Of a DNA stretch of 64,000 nucleotides, positions 34,438-42,145 are shown one piece after another (within the stretch, counting starts at the first letter, position 1; each line of letters opens with the position of its first letter). Below the pieces are notes generated by a model. The model was given only the letters and a program-made list of their open reading frames with translations. It had not been told where the DNA came from and ran no database searches. The position numbers were made by a program, and so were the translations under genes. The stretch is from Streptomyces sp. B21-083. GTDB lineage: Bacteria > Actinomycetota > Actinomycetes > Streptomycetales > Streptomycetaceae. The stretch lies in assembly GCF_036898825.1 (NCBI RefSeq), contig NZ_JARUND010000002.1, positions 558,001-622,000 of the forward strand, read 5' to 3'.

Positions 34438-34479
34438 TTGACAAGTGTCCAGTGTGTTTCTCTACTGTGAACGCTCACA
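34438..34479 (+). promoter_or_regulatory. Promoter and LacI-type operator O2 of the ABC transporter operon
   Basis: TTGACA at 34438-34443 is a consensus -35; a -10 could be TCTACT (34461-34466, spacer 17) or TACTGT (34463-34468, spacer 19). The palindrome-like TGTGAACGCTCACA (34466-34479) overlaps the -10 end and resembles classic LacI-family operators. Repressor bound here would block the promoter. Confidence 0.6.
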
Positions 34480-34535
34480 GAAGCATGACGGGTCTTCGCA
34501 TCGGGCGAGGACCCCAAGGTCAGGGGAGAAGTTCC

Positions 34536-35852
34536 ATGCCGAACACGAAGCAGTGGCGCCTCGTGGCAACCGCGGTCGCCGTCACGCTCGGCGCCACCAC
34601 ACTCGCCGCCTGCGGGTCCGGCGACGACAGCGACGCCCAGTCGGGCCCGGTGTCGCTGACGTACTGGACCTGGACGCCCGGCATGGACAAGGTCGTCGAC
34701 CTGTGGAACAAGGGACCGGGCAAGGAGCAGCAGATCACTGTCACGGTGAAGAAGCAGGCGTCCGGCGACACCCTGGTCACCAAGATCCTCACCGCGCACA
34801 AGGCCAAGAAGGCGCCGGACCTGGTGCAGGCCGAGTACCAGGCGCTGCCGACGCTGGTCAGCAATGACGCCCTCGCGGACATCTCCGGCGACGTCGGCGA
34901 CGCGAAGAAGGACTTCGCCGACGGTGTCTGGCAGCAGACGACGCTCGGCACGGACGCGGTGTACGCGGTGCCGCAGGACATCGGGCCGATGATGTTCTAC
35001 TACCGCGAGGACCTCTTCAAGCAGTACGGCCTGAAGGTCCCGACCACGTGGGCCGAGTTCGCCCAGACCGCCAAGGACCTGAAGAAGAAGGCCCCGGACA
35101 AGGACCTCACCACCTTCTCCGCCAACGACTCCGGTCTCTTCGCGGGCCTCGCCCAGCAGGCCGGCGCCAAGTGGTGGACGACCTCCGGCGAGAAGTGGAA
35201 GGTCGGTATCGACGACGCGGCGACCCAGAAGGTCGCCAAGTTCTGGGGCGACCTCGTCAAGGACGACGCCATCGACAACCAGCCGATGTACACCCCGGCC
35301 TGGAACAAGGCGCTCGACACCGGTAAGCAGATCGCGTGGGTCAGCGCGGTGTGGGCGCCGGGCACGCTGACCACGGCCGCACCGGACACCAAGGGCAAGT
35401 GGGCCATGGCCCCGCTCCCCCAGTGGTCCGTGAGCGAGGACGTGACGGGCAGCTGGGGCGGCTCCTCGACCGCCGTCACCACCGACTCGAACCACAAGCC
35501 GGCCGCCGCGAAGTTCGCCGCCTGGCTGAACACCGACCGTGACGCGCTGGCCGCGCTCGCCAAGGAGGGCGGGATCTACCCGGCCGCCTCGGACGCCCAG
35601 CTCAGCGGCGCGTTCCTCAAGTCGCCCGACTTCTTCTCCAACCAGGCCGACTTCTACACCAAGGCCGCCGAGATCGCGAAGACCACGGCCCCGTCCGCGT
35701 GGGGCCCGAACGTGAACGTGGCGTACACCTCGTTCAAGGACGCGTTCGCCTCCGCCGCGAAGAACAGGTCCGACTTCGGTGCCGCCCTGAAGACGATGCA
35801 GGACGACACGGTCGCCGACCTGAAGAAGCAGGGCTTCGGAGTCGCGGAGTGA
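34536..35852 (+). CDS. Sugar ABC transporter substrate-binding lipoprotein
   Basis: A 438-residue solute-binding protein of the family-1 (maltose/oligosaccharide) type. Signal peptide with lipobox TLAAC places the lipid-anchored cysteine at residue 26. The mature part starts with a charged linker and SLTYWTWTPGMDKVVDLWN; QDIGPMMFYYREDLFKQYGL and PTTWAEFAQTAKDL are family segments. GGGGAG precedes the ATG at 34536. It is the first gene of a four-gene operon (binding protein, two permeases, LacI) facing galactan-degrading enzymes; galacto-oligosaccharides are the likely ligand. Unusually lysine- and aspartate-rich, as is common in these proteins. Confidence 0.92.
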   Translation: MPNTKQWRLVATAVAVTLGATTLAACGSGDDSDAQSGPVSLTYWTWTPGMDKVVDLWNKGPGKEQQITVTVKKQASGDTLVTKILTAHKAKKAPDLVQAEYQALPTLVSNDALADISGDVGDAKKDFADGVWQQTTLGTDAVYAVPQDIGPMMFYYREDLFKQYGLKVPTTWAEFAQTAKDLKKKAPDKDLTTFSANDSGLFAGLAQQAGAKWWTTSGEKWKVGIDDAATQKVAKFWGDLVKDDAIDNQPMYTPAWNKALDTGKQIAWVSAVWAPGTLTTAAPDTKGKWAMAPLPQWSVSEDVTGSWGGSSTAVTTDSNHKPAAAKFAAWLNTDRDALAALAKEGGIYPAASDAQLSGAFLKSPDFFSNQADFYTKAAEIAKTTAPSAWGPNVNVAYTSFKDAFASAAKNRSDFGAALKTMQDDTVADLKKQGFGVAE

Positions 35853-36772
35853 CCAGCGCACGCCGGAGGTCGTACGGGGTCAAGTCAGCCCCGTACGCCT
35901 TTCTCCTCCCCGCAGTGATCCTGTTCGCTCTCTTCTTCGCGCTGCCCATCGGCTACGCGCTCTGGCTGAGCCTGCACAAGGTGAAGGTGTCCGGCCTGGG
36001 CCTCGGTGCCGGGGCGCGGAAGGAGGTCTGGGCGGGCATCGGGAACTACACCGACGCCCTCACCGACAGCGAGCTGCTCAACGGCGCGCTGCGCGTGGTC
36101 GGCTACGGCGCGATCGTGGTCCCGGTGATGCTGGGTCTCGCCCTCGTCTTCGCGCTGATGCTCGACGCGGACAAGGTACGGCTCACCCCCTTCACCCGGC
36201 TCGCGATCTTCCTGCCGTACGCCATTCCGGGTGTCGTCGCCGCGCTGCTCTGGGGCTTCCTGTACCTGCCGGACGTCAGCCCGTTCTATTTCATCCTGGA
36301 CAAGCTGGGGATGCCGCAGCCGGACCTGCTGGACGGCGGTCCGCTCTACCTAGCCCTCTCCAACATCGCGGTGTGGGGCGGCACCGGCTTCAACATGATC
36401 GTCATCTACACCTCGCTGCGGTCCATCCCGGCCGAGGTGTACGAAGCGGCGAAGCTGGACGGCGCCACCCCGCTGCAGATCGCCCTCAGGATCAAGATCC
36501 CGATGGTGGCGCCCTCGCTGGTGCTGACCTTCTTCTTCTCGATCATCGCGACACTCCAGGTGTTCAGCGAGCCGACCACCCTCAAGCCCCTCACCAACTC
36601 CGTGTCCACGACGTGGAGTCCGCTGATGAAGGTGTACCAGGACGCCTTCGGCAAGGGTGACATCTACTCGGCGGCGGCCGAGGCGACGATCATCGCGATC
36701 GTCACACTCGTCCTCTCGTTCGGCTTCCTGCGGGCCGCGAACTCCCGTAACAAGCAGGAGGCAGCACGATGA
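35849..36772 (+). CDS. Sugar ABC transporter permease, MalF-like
   Basis: A 307-residue inner-membrane permease with six helices. The cytoplasmic EAA loop, which docks the ATPase, reads EAAKLDGATPLQIALRIKIP. The GTG start at 35849 overlaps the TGA of the binding-protein gene (GTGA), which fixes the start. The N-terminus YGVKSAPYAFLLPAVILFAL is usual for family-1 sugar permeases. It pairs with the next gene to form the channel. Confidence 0.93.
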   Translation: MTSARRRSYGVKSAPYAFLLPAVILFALFFALPIGYALWLSLHKVKVSGLGLGAGARKEVWAGIGNYTDALTDSELLNGALRVVGYGAIVVPVMLGLALVFALMLDADKVRLTPFTRLAIFLPYAIPGVVAALLWGFLYLPDVSPFYFILDKLGMPQPDLLDGGPLYLALSNIAVWGGTGFNMIVIYTSLRSIPAEVYEAAKLDGATPLQIALRIKIPMVAPSLVLTFFFSIIATLQVFSEPTTLKPLTNSVSTTWSPLMKVYQDAFGKGDIYSAAAEATIIAIVTLVLSFGFLRAANSRNKQEAAR

Positions 36773-37674
36773 GTTCTCTTGCCGTGGGCAAGACGGAAGC
36801 GGCGACGGGCACCAGGCCCGGCACCGCGCAACGCCCACCCCTGCGCAGCCGCATAGCCCTGGTCCCGACGATCACCCTGCTCCTGGGTGCCCTGTACTGC
36901 CTGCTCCCGGTCGCGTGGGTGGTGATCGCGGCGACGAAGTCGGGCAGTGAACTGTTCTCCACGTTCACCTTCCTGCCCGGCAGCGGCTTCACGGACAACG
37001 TGAAGGAGCTGAGCGCCTACCGCGACGGCGTCTACTGGAAGTGGATGGGCAACTCCGCCCTCTACGCCGGCCTCGGCGCCCTCCTTTCGACAGCCGTCTC
37101 CGCGATCAGCGGCTACGCGCTGGCGGTCTACCGCTTCCGCGGCCGGGAGACGGTGTTCAGCGTCCTGATGGCTGGCGTGCTGATGCCGCCCGTGATCCTC
37201 GCGATCCCCCAGTACCTGCTGCTGGCGAAGGCCGACATCACCGACTCCTACGCGTCCGTGCTGCTGCCGCTGATCCTCTCCCCGTACGGCATCTACCTCG
37301 CCCGGATCTACGCCGCGGCGGCGGTACCGGCCGATGTGGTCGAGGCCGGGCGGATGGACGGCGCGGGCGAGTGGCGCATCTTCACCAGGGTCGCGCTCCC
37401 GATGATGATCCCTGGACTGGTGACGGTGTTCCTGTTCCAGTTCGTCGCGGTGTGGAACAACTTCCTGCTCCCGTACATCATGCTCAGCGACGACGAGAAG
37501 TTCCCGATCACGCTCGGTCTGTTCACGCTGCTCGAACAGGGGTCGGCCACCCCGGCCCTCTACACGCTGGTGGTCACGGGCGCGTTCCTGGCGGTCGTCC
37601 CGCTGATCGCGCTGTTCCTGGTCATCCAGCGGTTCTGGAGCCTCGACCTGCTTTCCGGAGCCGTAAAGTCATGA
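36769..37674 (+). CDS. Sugar ABC transporter permease, MalG-like
   Basis: A 301-residue permease with six membrane helices and the EAA loop EAGRMDGAGEWRIFTRVALP. An N-terminal soluble tail of about 30 residues precedes the first helix. The ATG overlaps the stop of the MalF-like gene (ATGA) and its own TGA overlaps the LacI start, so four products are translated in series. No ATPase gene lies nearby; in Streptomyces such importers normally share the ATPase MsiK. Confidence 0.93.
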   Translation: MSSLAVGKTEAATGTRPGTAQRPPLRSRIALVPTITLLLGALYCLLPVAWVVIAATKSGSELFSTFTFLPGSGFTDNVKELSAYRDGVYWKWMGNSALYAGLGALLSTAVSAISGYALAVYRFRGRETVFSVLMAGVLMPPVILAIPQYLLLAKADITDSYASVLLPLILSPYGIYLARIYAAAAVPADVVEAGRMDGAGEWRIFTRVALPMMIPGLVTVFLFQFVAVWNNFLLPYIMLSDDEKFPITLGLFTLLEQGSATPALYTLVVTGAFLAVVPLIALFLVIQRFWSLDLLSGAVKS

Positions 37675-38702
37675 CCATGAGCAATACCGGGGGCCGGCGC
37701 AAACCGCCGACGATCCACGACGTGGCCCGCGAGGCGGGAGTGTCCCGAGGCACCGTCTCGCGCGTGCTCAACGGCGGGCACTACGTCAGCCCGACCGCCC
37801 ATGAGGCGGTGAACGCCGCGATCCGCAAGACGGGCTACGTGGTGAACCGCCACGCCCGTTCGCTCATCACCGGCCGTTCCGACTCGATCGGCTTTCTGCT
37901 GACGGAACCTCAGGAGCGGTTCTTCGAGGACCCCAACTTCAATGTCCTGCTGCGGGGTTGCACCCAGGCACTGGCCGCGCACGACATCCCGCTGCTGCTG
38001 ATGCTGGCGGGCACGGAGGACGAACGGCGCCGCCTCACGCGGTACATCACCGCCGGCCACGTGGACGGCGTGCTGCTGGTCTCCAGCCACTCCGGCGACC
38101 CGGTCGCGCAGGAGCTGTGCGAGGCGGGCGTACCGCTGGTCGCGTGCGGCAAGCCGATCGGCCTCGGCTCCAAGGTGAGCTACGTGGCGGCGGACGACCG
38201 CGACGGCGCCCGGGACATGGTCCGCCATCTCCTGTCGCTGGGCCGCCGCCGCATCGGCGTCGTCACGGGCCCGCTCGACACCCCGGGCGGCGTGGAACGC
38301 CTCGCCGGCTATCGCGAGGTACTGGCCGAGGAAGGCATCGAGTACGACGAGCGGCTCGTCGTCTCCGGCGACTACAGCCGGGCCAGCGGCGAGGCCGGCG
38401 CGGAACTGCTGCTGGCCCGCTCTCCGGACCTCGACGCCGTCTTCGTCGCGTCCGACCTGATGGCACAGGGCGTGCTCACGGCACTGGAACGGGCGGGTCG
38501 CAGCGTTCCCGGGGACGTGTCGGTGGGCGGCTTCGACGACTCCTCGGCCGCCCTGTCCGCCCGGCCCCAGCTGACGACCATCCGGCAGCCCTACGACCGG
38601 ATCAGCGCCGAGATGGTCCGGGTGCTGCTCGCGCAGATCGGCGGCGAGGATCCGGCGGCGGTGATCCTGCCCACCGAGCTGATCAAGCGGGGCTCCGCCT
38701 GA
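37671..38702 (+). CDS. LacI-family transcriptional regulator of the galactoside operon
   Basis: A 343-residue LacI-type repressor. The helix-turn-helix is PTIHDVAREAGVSRGTVSRV with hinge helix HARSLITGRS; the C-terminal periplasmic-binding-like ligand domain covers about residues 65-343 (GVLLVSSHSGDPV, DAVFVASDLMAQG, TIRQPYDRIS). The ATG at 37671 overlaps the permease stop; a second ATG at 37677 is possible. It is the last gene of the transporter operon, so repressor is made together with its target, and the two operator-like sites at 34376 and 34466 are its probable targets. Confidence 0.9.
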   Translation: MTMSNTGGRRKPPTIHDVAREAGVSRGTVSRVLNGGHYVSPTAHEAVNAAIRKTGYVVNRHARSLITGRSDSIGFLLTEPQERFFEDPNFNVLLRGCTQALAAHDIPLLLMLAGTEDERRRLTRYITAGHVDGVLLVSSHSGDPVAQELCEAGVPLVACGKPIGLGSKVSYVAADDRDGARDMVRHLLSLGRRRIGVVTGPLDTPGGVERLAGYREVLAEEGIEYDERLVVSGDYSRASGEAGAELLLARSPDLDAVFVASDLMAQGVLTALERAGRSVPGDVSVGGFDDSSAALSARPQLTTIRQPYDRISAEMVRVLLAQIGGEDPAAVILPTELIKRGSA

Positions 38703-38745
38703 GTTCCGCGTCGGCGATCGCACCACCTCGACCACGCCATTTTTT

Positions 38746-38757
38746 ATGCATACGCAT
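38746..38757. promoter_or_regulatory. Palindromic MarR-type operator candidate
   Basis: ATGCATACGCAT is nearly self-complementary (ATGC A/G TA C/T GCAT) and lies in an unusual A+T-rich patch (TTTTTATGCATACGCATTAA) directly before the MarR gene. The position fits autorepression. Confidence 0.55.
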
Positions 38758-38761
38758 TAAC

Positions 38762-39178
38762 ATGGGGTGCATGGCAGCGAACAACGCCGGTGCGGGTCTG
38801 GCGGACCAGTGGCGGGACATCCTGGCGGCGCACGCGCGCACGATGTGCGAGATCGACCGCGTACTGCATCCGCACGGCCTGGGCGCCAGCGACTTCGAGG
38901 TGCTCGACGTCCTCGTCGCCGAGGCGGCCGCCGCGAGAGAAGCCGCCGGCCCGGGCGAGCAGTGCCGGGTGCAGGACATCGCCGGCCGGGTCCACCTCAG
39001 TCAGAGCGCGCTGTCCCGGCTCATCGGACGGCTGGAGAAGGACGGCCTGGTGGAGCGCAGCATGTGCGTGGAGGACCGGCGCGGGGTGCGGGTCGCTCTG
39101 ACGGCTCGGGGGCGTGAGCTGCACAGCGAGGTGCTGCCGCTCCAACGGGCGGCACTGGCACGGACGTTGGGCGAGTAG
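38762..39178 (+). CDS. MarR-family transcriptional regulator
   Basis: A 138-residue winged-helix regulator. The dimer helix is followed by the recognition region VQDIAGRVHLSQSALSRLIG and the wing RSMCVEDRRGVRVALTARGR. Two ATG codons are possible (38762, MGCMAAN; 38771, MAANN); the first is only 4 bases from the palindrome, so the second is also credible. MarR genes usually adjoin a transporter or enzyme gene that they control, but here only repeats follow, so the target is elsewhere or lost. Confidence 0.87.
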   Translation: MGCMAANNAGAGLADQWRDILAAHARTMCEIDRVLHPHGLGASDFEVLDVLVAEAAAAREAAGPGEQCRVQDIAGRVHLSQSALSRLIGRLEKDGLVERSMCVEDRRGVRVALTARGRELHSEVLPLQRAALARTLGE

Positions 39179-39212
39179 GCGCTCCGCTGCGGGGCCGGTC
39201 TTCGTGCGCGGG

Positions 39213-39393
39213 TCCGCCGCGGCCGGTCGCGCGGTTCCCCGCGCCCCTCGGGGCTACAGGGCCGGTTCGCCGCCCGCGGGTCCGCCGCGGCCGGTCGCGC
39301 GGTTCCCCGCACCCCTCGCGGCTACAGGGCCGGTTCGCCGCCCGCGGGTCCGCCGCGGCTGGTCGCGCGGTTCCCCGCGCCCCTGACGGGGCC
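39213..39393. repeat. 68-bp tandem repeat, about 2.7 copies
   Basis: The unit starting TCCGCCGCGGCCGGTCGCGC begins at 39213, 39281 and 39349, an exact period of 68. The first two copies differ at only a few positions; the third is partial and diverges after the GCGCCCCT. Each unit contains GGTTCCCCGCGCCCCT-like sequence, related to the dispersed repeat at 21408 and 57581. It fills the 250-base gap between the MarR gene and the convergent SseB-like gene. Confidence 0.85.
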
Positions 39394-39428
39394 CCGGGGA
39401 TCCGGGGCACCCGTCTCGCGGGACGCGT

Positions 39429-39839
39429 TCAGTACTCGAACGGCCTGGCCAGGAGGGTGCGTACGCCCTCCGAGGTGACCGTCATCCCGTGCGGGGAGGC
39501 CGCGTCGATGGTGAGGGAGAGATCGCCGGTGGGCCACTGGTCGGCGAGCGCGCCCAGCGGGATCAGACGGTAGCGGGAGACGGCCGGCAGCAGCTCGGCC
39601 AGTTCGGGCTCCGAGGTGAACACGGGCACGGCCTCCCGCCCGTCCGGCTCCTCCAGGACGGGCAGCGCCACGGTCGAGGGGTTGCCGGCGTCCACGTCAC
39701 TGACGTCGTCCGGTACGGGCACCAGCACGTCACTCATGGCGAGGACGTCCAGCGCGGCGGGGTCCTGGGTGTTGTCGGCCAGGGCGTCGAGCGCCCGTCG
39801 GGCCGGTGTGGCGGTGTCCTGGTTGGCGGGTGTCTCCAT
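39429..39839 (-). CDS. SseB-like N-terminal domain protein
   Basis: A 136-residue soluble acidic protein matching the SseB N-terminal domain (ALDVLAMSDVLVPVPDD, PVFTSEPELAELLP, LIPLGALADQWPTGDLSLTI). In actinobacteria the domain occurs in many small proteins, some near type VII secretion genes; its role is unknown. The start MDTPANQ-like METPANQDTATPARRALDAL fits the ATG at 39837-39839; a longer frame to 39935 is unlikely. It converges on the MarR gene across the tandem repeat. Confidence 0.8.
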   Translation of the reverse strand: METPANQDTATPARRALDALADNTQDPAALDVLAMSDVLVPVPDDVSDVDAGNPSTVALPVLEEPDGREAVPVFTSEPELAELLPAVSRYRLIPLGALADQWPTGDLSLTIDAASPHGMTVTSEGVRTLLARPFEY

Positions 39840-40205
39840 GGTGGGTCCCCTGGTAGCGACGGTCGTACGGACCGCCCGGGACACGGCCGGCCCCGGGCAC
39901 AGTGGGGGTCGCCTACCCGAGTGGGTCACGAGCATGCGTGCCCCGGACAGGAGAGGCCGGGGGCGCGCCGTGTCCGGATGCGGAGCCGATCCCGGACCAG
40001 GTGGGTCCCCGGAACCGCTGTGTCACTACTTCAGGTGCGGGTCCGGCGGCGCCGATCTTCCCGGGCCCGCCCAGGACGGGCACCCGCAGACTGCTGCGTA
40101 GCTGCATGACAGGCGTGTGAAGAGGTCTCACGGTGATCGTCGCCGATGGTGAAAACGGACCAGTAGTGGTGACCGGCACCCACGCGCGCGCCGGAAGCCC
40201 GTGCC
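39840..40205. other. Intergenic region between SseB-like and fucosidase genes
   Basis: About 365 bases between divergent genes. No gene seen. It must hold the promoters of both; only the fucosidase -10 (next entry) is clear. A run TGAAAACGGACCAGTAGTGG near 40150 is somewhat A-richer than its surroundings. Confidence 0.5.
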
Positions 40206-40211
40206 TAGCGT
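40206..40211 (+). promoter_or_regulatory. -10 element implying a leaderless fucosidase message
   Basis: TAGCGT at 40206-40211 fits the Streptomyces -10 pattern TAnnnT, and the ATG begins 7 bases later at 40218, where transcription would start. The -35 region is poor. A Shine-Dalgarno sequence is absent, in line with a leaderless transcript. Confidence 0.45.
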
Positions 40212-40217
40212 GGGCCC

Positions 40218-41483
40218 ATGCCGATGCAACCCTGGTTCTCCGATGCCAAGCTGGGCATCTTCATCCACTACGGCATCTACGCCGTGGACGGCTGGGCCGA
40301 GTCATGGTCCTTCTACACGGGTGAGGTCACGCACGAGGAGTACATGAAACAGCTCGACCGTTTCACCGCCTCGCGCTACGACCCGCAGGCCTGGGCCGAG
40401 TTGTTCGCCCGCGCCGGCGCCCAGTACGCGGTCCTCACCACCAAGCACCACGACGGCGTGGCCCTGTGGGACACCGACCACCGCAGTCTGGACGTCGTCC
40501 GGGACACCCCCGCCGGCCGCGACCTGGTCACCGGCTTCGTCGACGCCCTGCGCGAGCGGAACCTCAAGGTCGGCCTCTACTACTCCCACTCCGACTGGAA
40601 CCACCCCGACTACGCGAGTGAGCGCCACCCCGGCCCGCACATCGTCGAGCCCAACGACTACTCCGAGGCCCGCCCCGGCGAGGCGGACCCGGAGGCCTGG
40701 GCGCGCTATCTCGCCTACCGCGACGGCCAGGTGGGCGAGCTGGTGGAGCGCTTCCGCCCCGACATCCTCTGGTTCGACGGCGAGTGGGAGCGCACCGAGG
40801 AACAGTGGCGGATGCGGGAGCTGTCCGAGCAGATCCTCGCGGGCAACCCGGACACCATCCTCAACGCCCGCATGCTCAGTTACGGGGACTACGCCACCCC
40901 CGAGCAGGGCGTTCCGCTGATCGCCCCGGACGGCCCGTGGGAGCTGTGCCTGACGATCAACGGCTCGTGGAGCTACCGGGCCAAGGACCGCGACTTCAAG
41001 TCGGTGCGCCAGCTGGTGCGTTACTTCACAGAGACGATCGGCATGGGCGGCAACCTGCTGCTCGGGGCCGGTCCCATGGAGGACGGCACGATTCCCGCCG
41101 AGCAGGTCGAGCGCCTGGAGGGGCTCGGCGCCTGGGTGACGAAGCACGCCGAGGCGGTGTACGGCACGGTCGCGGGCCTGCCCGCCGGGCACCACTACGG
41201 CCCGAGCACACTCTCCGCCGACCGACGCACCCTGTACCTGGTCTGCTTCGACGCGCCCCGCGAGGCCGTGTCGATCCGGGGCCTGCGCAACGCGGTCCGG
41301 CGCGTCTCGGTCGTCGGCACGGGTATCGAGCTGGGCCACCATGTCACCGGGGGCCTGGACAAGGTGCCCGGCGTGACCTGGATCGACGCACCGGGGGCGG
41401 CCGACCTGGACGAGTACGCGACCGTCCTGGCCGTGGAACTCGACGGTGAGCTGGACCTCTACCGGGGCGCTGGCCGCGACTGA
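40218..41483 (+). CDS. GH29 alpha-L-fucosidase
   Basis: A 421-residue family 29 glycosidase. WFSDAKLGIFIHYGIYAVDG and TTKHHDGVALWDT are family signatures; the nucleophile is D187 in PDILWFDGEWER. The barrel covers about 1-330; a C-terminal beta domain (about 335-421) follows. No signal peptide, so it should cleave fucosyl units from imported oligosaccharides. It follows the galactoside block but faces its own promoter, separated by the MarR and SseB-like genes; participation in the same glycan pathway is possible, not shown. Confidence 0.92.
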   Translation: MPMQPWFSDAKLGIFIHYGIYAVDGWAESWSFYTGEVTHEEYMKQLDRFTASRYDPQAWAELFARAGAQYAVLTTKHHDGVALWDTDHRSLDVVRDTPAGRDLVTGFVDALRERNLKVGLYYSHSDWNHPDYASERHPGPHIVEPNDYSEARPGEADPEAWARYLAYRDGQVGELVERFRPDILWFDGEWERTEEQWRMRELSEQILAGNPDTILNARMLSYGDYATPEQGVPLIAPDGPWELCLTINGSWSYRAKDRDFKSVRQLVRYFTETIGMGGNLLLGAGPMEDGTIPAEQVERLEGLGAWVTKHAEAVYGTVAGLPAGHHYGPSTLSADRRTLYLVCFDAPREAVSIRGLRNAVRRVSVVGTGIELGHHVTGGLDKVPGVTWIDAPGAADLDEYATVLAVELDGELDLYRGAGRD

Positions 41484-41530
41484 CCGGCGTAGGCCTCGCG
41501 GCCGAGCTGCCGCCGAACCGTGATGCGGGG

Positions 41531-41557
41531 CGGCCCGCCGGAATGTCCGGCGGGCCG
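41531..41557. terminator. Bidirectional terminator between fucosidase and NUDIX genes
   Basis: CGGCCCGCCGG (41531-41541) and CCGGCGGGCCG (41547-41557) form a perfect 11-base stem with loop AATGT, 48 bases past the fucosidase stop and 28 bases beyond the convergent NUDIX stop. Confidence 0.85.
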
Positions 41558-41584
41558 GTGCTCACCGCGCTGCCACGGCCCGAG

Positions 41585-42079
41585 TCATTCGGAACCGGCG
41601 AAGCCGGCGGTGTCGAACCAGGTGGGCGCCTCGGTGTCGGACATCGCCTGCTTGATCCGGAACAGCGCGAACTCGTTCAGTTCCGGCAGCGCGTCCACCG
41701 TGAACCAGGCGACTTCCAGGGACTCGTCGTCATTGACCCGCGCCTCCCCGCCGACTGCCCGGCAGCGGAAGGTGATGTCCATGTACTGGCAGACATCACC
41801 GTTCTCGTACGTCACCGGGTCCAGGGCCTGGACCAGCACGACCCGTTCGGGCACGCACCGGACCGCTGTCTCCTCGTAGACCTCACGCACCGCGCAGGCC
41901 GCCGGCTGCTCACCCGGGTCCGGGATGCCGCCGATCACCGACCACTTGCGGGTGTCGGTGCGCCGGCCCAGAAGCACTCGTCCCTCGTCGTCGAAGACGA
42001 GGGCGGTGACACCGGGGAGCCAGAGCAACTGGTGACCGGCCGAGGCACGGAGAGCGCTGATGAAGTCAGGAGTAGCCAT
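41585..42079 (-). CDS. NUDIX hydrolase
   Basis: A 164-residue pyrophosphohydrolase. The NUDIX box reads GGIPDPGEQPAACAVREVYEET (shown here as GGIPDPGEQP then REVYEET), with the REVxEE metal-binding glutamates intact at about residues 65-72. Preceding WLPGVTALVFDDEGRVLLGR is the usual first strand. The substrate (nucleoside diphosphate linked to X) cannot be told. It is the last gene on its strand before the Lnt gene but has its own 66-base intergenic space. Confidence 0.88.
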   Translation of the reverse strand: MATPDFISALRASAGHQLLWLPGVTALVFDDEGRVLLGRRTDTRKWSVIGGIPDPGEQPAACAVREVYEETAVRCVPERVVLVQALDPVTYENGDVCQYMDITFRCRAVGGEARVNDDESLEVAWFTVDALPELNEFALFRIKQAMSDTEAPTWFDTAGFAGSE

Positions 42080-42145
42080 GCCCCGACCCTAACCGGGCGG
42101 CCCCGTCACTCCTGTGGATCACGGGGGCGTGCGTCCGGCGTACGA

